Below, piece by piece: positions 7,239-9,707 of a stretch of DNA of 9,707 nucleotides (within the stretch, counting starts at the first letter, position 1; each line of letters starts with the position of its first letter). The notes under the pieces were generated by a model, which had not been told where the DNA came from, made no database searches, and worked only from the letters and a program-made list of their open reading frames with translations. Location of the stretch: NCBI GenBank assembly GCA_003513895.1, contig DOSU01000037.1:1-9707 (forward strand). Direction: 5' to 3'. The stretch comes from Rikenellaceae bacterium (lineage in GTDB: Bacteria; Bacteroidota; Bacteroidia; Bacteroidales; UBA932). The position numbers and the translations under genes are program-made.

Positions 7239-8552
7239 ATGAAAGAACCAAAAGTTAGTGTAGGAGTAATGTTCGAGCCAAAGATTGAGTTCGTTCTCAA
7301 TTCGGGTTTTATTTGCGACGGAGCCGAATATTCCGGAATACAAAGTGTAAAACTTAACGTAGGAAAAATTGAATGGCTTGGAAAGGTTTTTGACGAACTT
7401 GTTTTCGAACCGGCAGATGGCAGCATCTCTTCGTTCGAGTTGAAAGGTGTTACCATTGGCATTAATTTCCATTGGGAAAGGAAGGAGAATCAGCTTTTCA
7501 AAGGTTCGCTCAAATTTATTGTTGAGGGAGAAAAAATCACTGCTATTAATCTCCTTGGCGTTGAAGAGTACCTCACATCTGTAATATCTTCGGAGATGAG
7601 TGCCACAGCTTCTCTTGAACTGCTTAAGGCACATGCCGTTATTTCCCGCTCATGGCTTCTTGCCCAAATCGAAAAAAACATTGAAATCTCCAAGTCTTCC
7701 GAGAAATACAGTACAATGACAGAATCGGAAGGCGAACTCATTCGCTGGTACGACAGAGAGGACCACACCAGGTTTGATATATGTGCCGATGACCATTGCC
7801 AGAGATATCAGGGTATTACAAGAGCTTCCACAAAAATTGTAAAAGAGGCAATTGATCTAACCCGGGGAGAGCTGTTAATGTCCGAAGGAAAGATTTGCGA
7901 TGCAAGATATTCAAAGAGTTGCGGCGGCGTTTTTGAAGAATTCCAGAACTGCTGGGAAAACAAACATTTTCCATACCTTGTAAAACAACGGGACAGTAAG
8001 ATTGAGAAGGAAATTCCGGACCTTACCATTGAAAAAAATGCAGTTGAATGGATTAAGGAATCTCCCGAATCGTTCTGTAACACAACGGATAAAACAGTAC
8101 TGTCTCAGGTTCTCAACAACTACGATCAGGAGACAGTTAACTTTTACCGCTGGAGCGTCAAATACACTCAAAAAGAGTTGTCGCAGCTTATATTAAAAAG
8201 ATCTGGTACCGACTATGGCGATATTCTGGATCTTGTACCGGTTGAAAGGGGTACTTCGGGAAGGCTCATTAAACTTAAAATTGTTGGAACCAAAAGGACA
8301 AGAACTATTGGGAAAGAGCTTGAAATTAGAAGAACACTTTCGGAATCGCACCTGTACAGCTCTGCTTTTTTGGTTGAGAAAGAGATTGGTTCGGAACAGG
8401 TTCCTCTCGCCTTTACACTCAAAGGAGCAGGATGGGGACACGGTGTTGGACTTTGCCAGATAGGAGCTGCTGTAATGGGTGCAAAGGGGTACAACTATAA
8501 AGATATACTGCTTCACTATTTTATTGGTGCGACTATAAATAAGATGTATTAA
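7239..8552 (+). CDS. SpoIID/LytB-domain protein without signal peptide
   Basis: The product has 437 residues. The SpoIID family includes lytic transglycosylases that cut peptidoglycan strands stripped of stem peptides, and LytB-type amidase enhancers. Family marks are LKFIVEGEKITAINLLGVEEYL (start near 91), SVISSEMSA (114-122) with the expected catalytic E119, and LLKAHAVISRSWLL (128-141). Further marks are a C-x3-H-C cluster (182-187) before QRYQG, YSKSCGGVFE (224-233), and GWGHGVGLCQIGAAVMGAKG (398-417). The C/H cluster resembles the zinc site described for clostridial SpoIID. The N-terminus (MKEPKVSVGV) is the first strand of the domain, not a signal peptide, so the protein should be cytoplasmic unless exported unusually; eight cysteines fit that. 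The middle segment (about 250-330) is an insertion I do not recognise. It lies 5 bp after the DUF4922-like gene and 19 bp before the permease gene. Confidence 0.88.
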   Translation: MKEPKVSVGVMFEPKIEFVLNSGFICDGAEYSGIQSVKLNVGKIEWLGKVFDELVFEPADGSISSFELKGVTIGINFHWERKENQLFKGSLKFIVEGEKITAINLLGVEEYLTSVISSEMSATASLELLKAHAVISRSWLLAQIEKNIEISKSSEKYSTMTESEGELIRWYDREDHTRFDICADDHCQRYQGITRASTKIVKEAIDLTRGELLMSEGKICDARYSKSCGGVFEEFQNCWENKHFPYLVKQRDSKIEKEIPDLTIEKNAVEWIKESPESFCNTTDKTVLSQVLNNYDQETVNFYRWSVKYTQKELSQLILKRSGTDYGDILDLVPVERGTSGRLIKLKIVGTKRTRTIGKELEIRRTLSESHLYSSAFLVEKEIGSEQVPLAFTLKGAGWGHGVGLCQIGAAVMGAKGYNYKDILLHYFIGATINKMY

Positions 8553-8571
8553 TCTTCAATATAACCATGTA

Positions 8572-9707
8572 ATGAGTAACAAAAAGAGATCTCCTTGGGC
8601 GTGGATACCATCGCTCTATTTTGCTCAGGGTCTGCCATATGTGGCCGTTATGACCATCTCGGTCATTATGTACAAAAGACTCGGAATATCTAATACGGAC
8701 ATTGCACTCTACACCAGCTGGCTCTATCTACCGTGGGTAATTAAACCTTTCTGGAGCCCTTTTGTCGACTTGCTTAAGACAAAGAGATGGTGGGTGGTTA
8801 CGATGCAGCTTCTTGTAGGAGCAGGGTTAGCAGGAATTGCATTTACAATACCTGCATCCAATTTCTTTCAGTGGTCGCTTGCGGTCTTCTGGCTCGTTGC
8901 ATTCAGTTCGGCAACTCACGACATTGCCGCCGACGGATTCTACATGCTTGCCCTTGATACTCATGCTCAGTCTATGTATGTGGGTATTAGAAGTACTTTT
9001 TACAGAATTGCCACAATTGCAGGGCAGGGGCTTCTCATCATTGTCGCCGGCTCTCTTGAATCTTCGTCCGGCCTCAAACCTGCAGAATTACAGGTAAAAG
9101 TATCTCCTGAATACTCCTCTCACATTGTGCTACCTGTCGTGGATAGCACTGCAGGAACGGTAACGGCTGTTCAAAGTGATGAATACCTGTTTGAGATGAC
9201 TCCTTCGGTAGTTAATCTGGGGACAAAAACAATTCCGGTGGACTCTCTTGCAATCCTGAAGGCATATGCAATTGAACATAATACTATTAACGGGTTTATC
9301 CCCGAAGAGAAAGTCAAAACAAAAACAGGAGATGAATCCTGGTGGAGTGAAAACATTTCAGGGCCTCTTGGCGGTTTTATCAAAAGAAATTTTGGTGAAA
9401 CAAAAGAGGGTTCAAAAGTACACAGTGTAACAGGGAATGCTGCGCTGGTTGCCGTTAAGCTTTCGAAAGCGCCGGCACAGGGAGAAAAAATAATCCTTAA
9501 CACTTCACTTGACAAAGGGGATAAAAGCATCTTCATTAATAGCGGCGAAAGGGTAGAATTTACATCTGAAAACTGGACAAAACCGGCATATCTGCTCATT
9601 CAGGCAGACTCAAAACTTGTCAAGGCTACAGAAGCAACATTTAAAGGATTGTCCGGAAATATTTCGTTTGCCTGGTCCATTACATTTTTTATTCTTGCCG
9701 GTTTCTT
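8572..9707 (+). CDS. AmpG-like MFS permease with a large soluble insert (partial, C-terminus off the right edge)
   Basis: An open frame of 378 complete codons runs from the ATG at 8572-8574 to the window end. The N-terminus resembles AmpG-type muropeptide permeases: SLYFAQGLPYV (14-24), YTSWLYLPWVIKPFWSPFVD (47-66), KRWW (71-74), AFSSATHDIAADGF (110-123) and YVGIRSTFYRIATIAGQGLL (136-155). Five membrane segments fall at about 12-34, 44-62, 75-93, 100-117 and 141-161; a sixth begins at about 364. Basic loop residues put the N-terminus inside. Residues 162-360 are a hydrophilic insert that would lie in the periplasm. Its last part (about 287-355) resembles a Calx-beta or Ig-like sandwich, ending in VEFTSENWTKPAYLLIQAD (328-346). 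AmpG imports anhydromuropeptides; related MFS proteins in Tannerella import MurNAc. The substrate here is inferred only, and a plain sugar or peptide transporter remains possible. Confidence 0.85.
   Translation, partial: MSNKKRSPWAWIPSLYFAQGLPYVAVMTISVIMYKRLGISNTDIALYTSWLYLPWVIKPFWSPFVDLLKTKRWWVVTMQLLVGAGLAGIAFTIPASNFFQWSLAVFWLVAFSSATHDIAADGFYMLALDTHAQSMYVGIRSTFYRIATIAGQGLLIIVAGSLESSSGLKPAELQVKVSPEYSSHIVLPVVDSTAGTVTAVQSDEYLFEMTPSVVNLGTKTIPVDSLAILKAYAIEHNTINGFIPEEKVKTKTGDESWWSENISGPLGGFIKRNFGETKEGSKVHSVTGNAALVAVKLSKAPAQGEKIILNTSLDKGDKSIFINSGERVEFTSENWTKPAYLLIQADSKLVKATEATFKGLSGNISFAWSITFFILAGF
9055..9651 (+). other. Periplasmic insert domain of the permease
   Basis: Residues 162-360 have no membrane segment and interrupt the MFS fold between predicted helices 5 and 6. 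The first part (about 170-285) contains EYLFEMTPSVVNLG (204-217) and SWWSENISGPLGGF (256-269) and is unrecognised. The second (about 287-355) is beta-rich with the pattern ALVAVKLSKAPAQGEKI, a short variable stretch, then FTSENWTKP. That recalls the FTPENWNTPQ strand of Calx-beta-like domains. Topology by the positive-inside rule places it outside the inner membrane. Confidence 0.6.

Noticed and set aside
7230..7634. Minus-strand open frame of 134 codons at the start of the SpoIID gene
   Set aside because: It is antisense to conserved SpoIID residues, including the catalytic SSEM block, and has no supporting promoter or motif.
9171..9599. Minus-strand open frame of 142 codons opposite the permease
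   Set aside because: It is antisense to the continuous permease frame and has no family motif. The plus-strand frame is intact through the whole stretch.

Overview
The window looks like chromosome of a Bacteroidetes bacterium, probably of the Bacteroidales, though the rank is an inference. Three things point there: both promoters I can propose match the Bacteroides-type -33 TTTG / -7 TAnnTTTG pattern, there are no clear Shine-Dalgarno sequences in front of the starts, and the + strand genes (a DUF4922-type protein next to a SpoIID/LytB protein and an AmpG-like permease) resemble gene sets I associate with this phylum. Coding density is high. No RNA gene, CRISPR array, insertion sequence or phage gene was seen.

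Left half (1-4671, minus strand). A compact operon in the order nadB-nadC-nadA encodes the three enzymes of de novo NAD synthesis from aspartate: L-aspartate oxidase, quinolinate phosphoribosyltransferase and quinolinate synthase. nadB and nadC overlap by 4 bp (ATGA) and nadC and nadA are 2 bp apart. Only 33 bp after nadA, in the same direction, lies an exported protein of at least 422 residues. After a signal peptide it is almost entirely a degenerate tandem repeat of about 37 residues (core [WY]-[FY]-[VI]-N-I-N-G-K-x-[LI]-G-P-Y). It runs off the left edge.

Centre (4672-4795). A 124-bp divergent region carries one proposed promoter for each direction. An imperfect inverted repeat (CGGCA...TGCCG) lies over the -7 box of the nad promoter.

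Right half (4796-9707, plus strand). Four closely spaced genes follow: a tandem-domain family 2 glycosyltransferase, a DUF4922-like protein carrying the metal and catalytic residues of the GalT/HIT phosphorylase superfamily, a SpoIID/LytB-domain protein with no signal peptide, and an AmpG-like MFS permease cut by the right edge. The permease has a roughly 200-residue soluble domain inserted after its fifth membrane segment. Together they suggest an uncharacterised pathway in which glycan or muropeptide fragments are imported and processed in the cytoplasm. This is the most interesting part of the window; the individual folds are reasonably supported but the shared pathway is inference.
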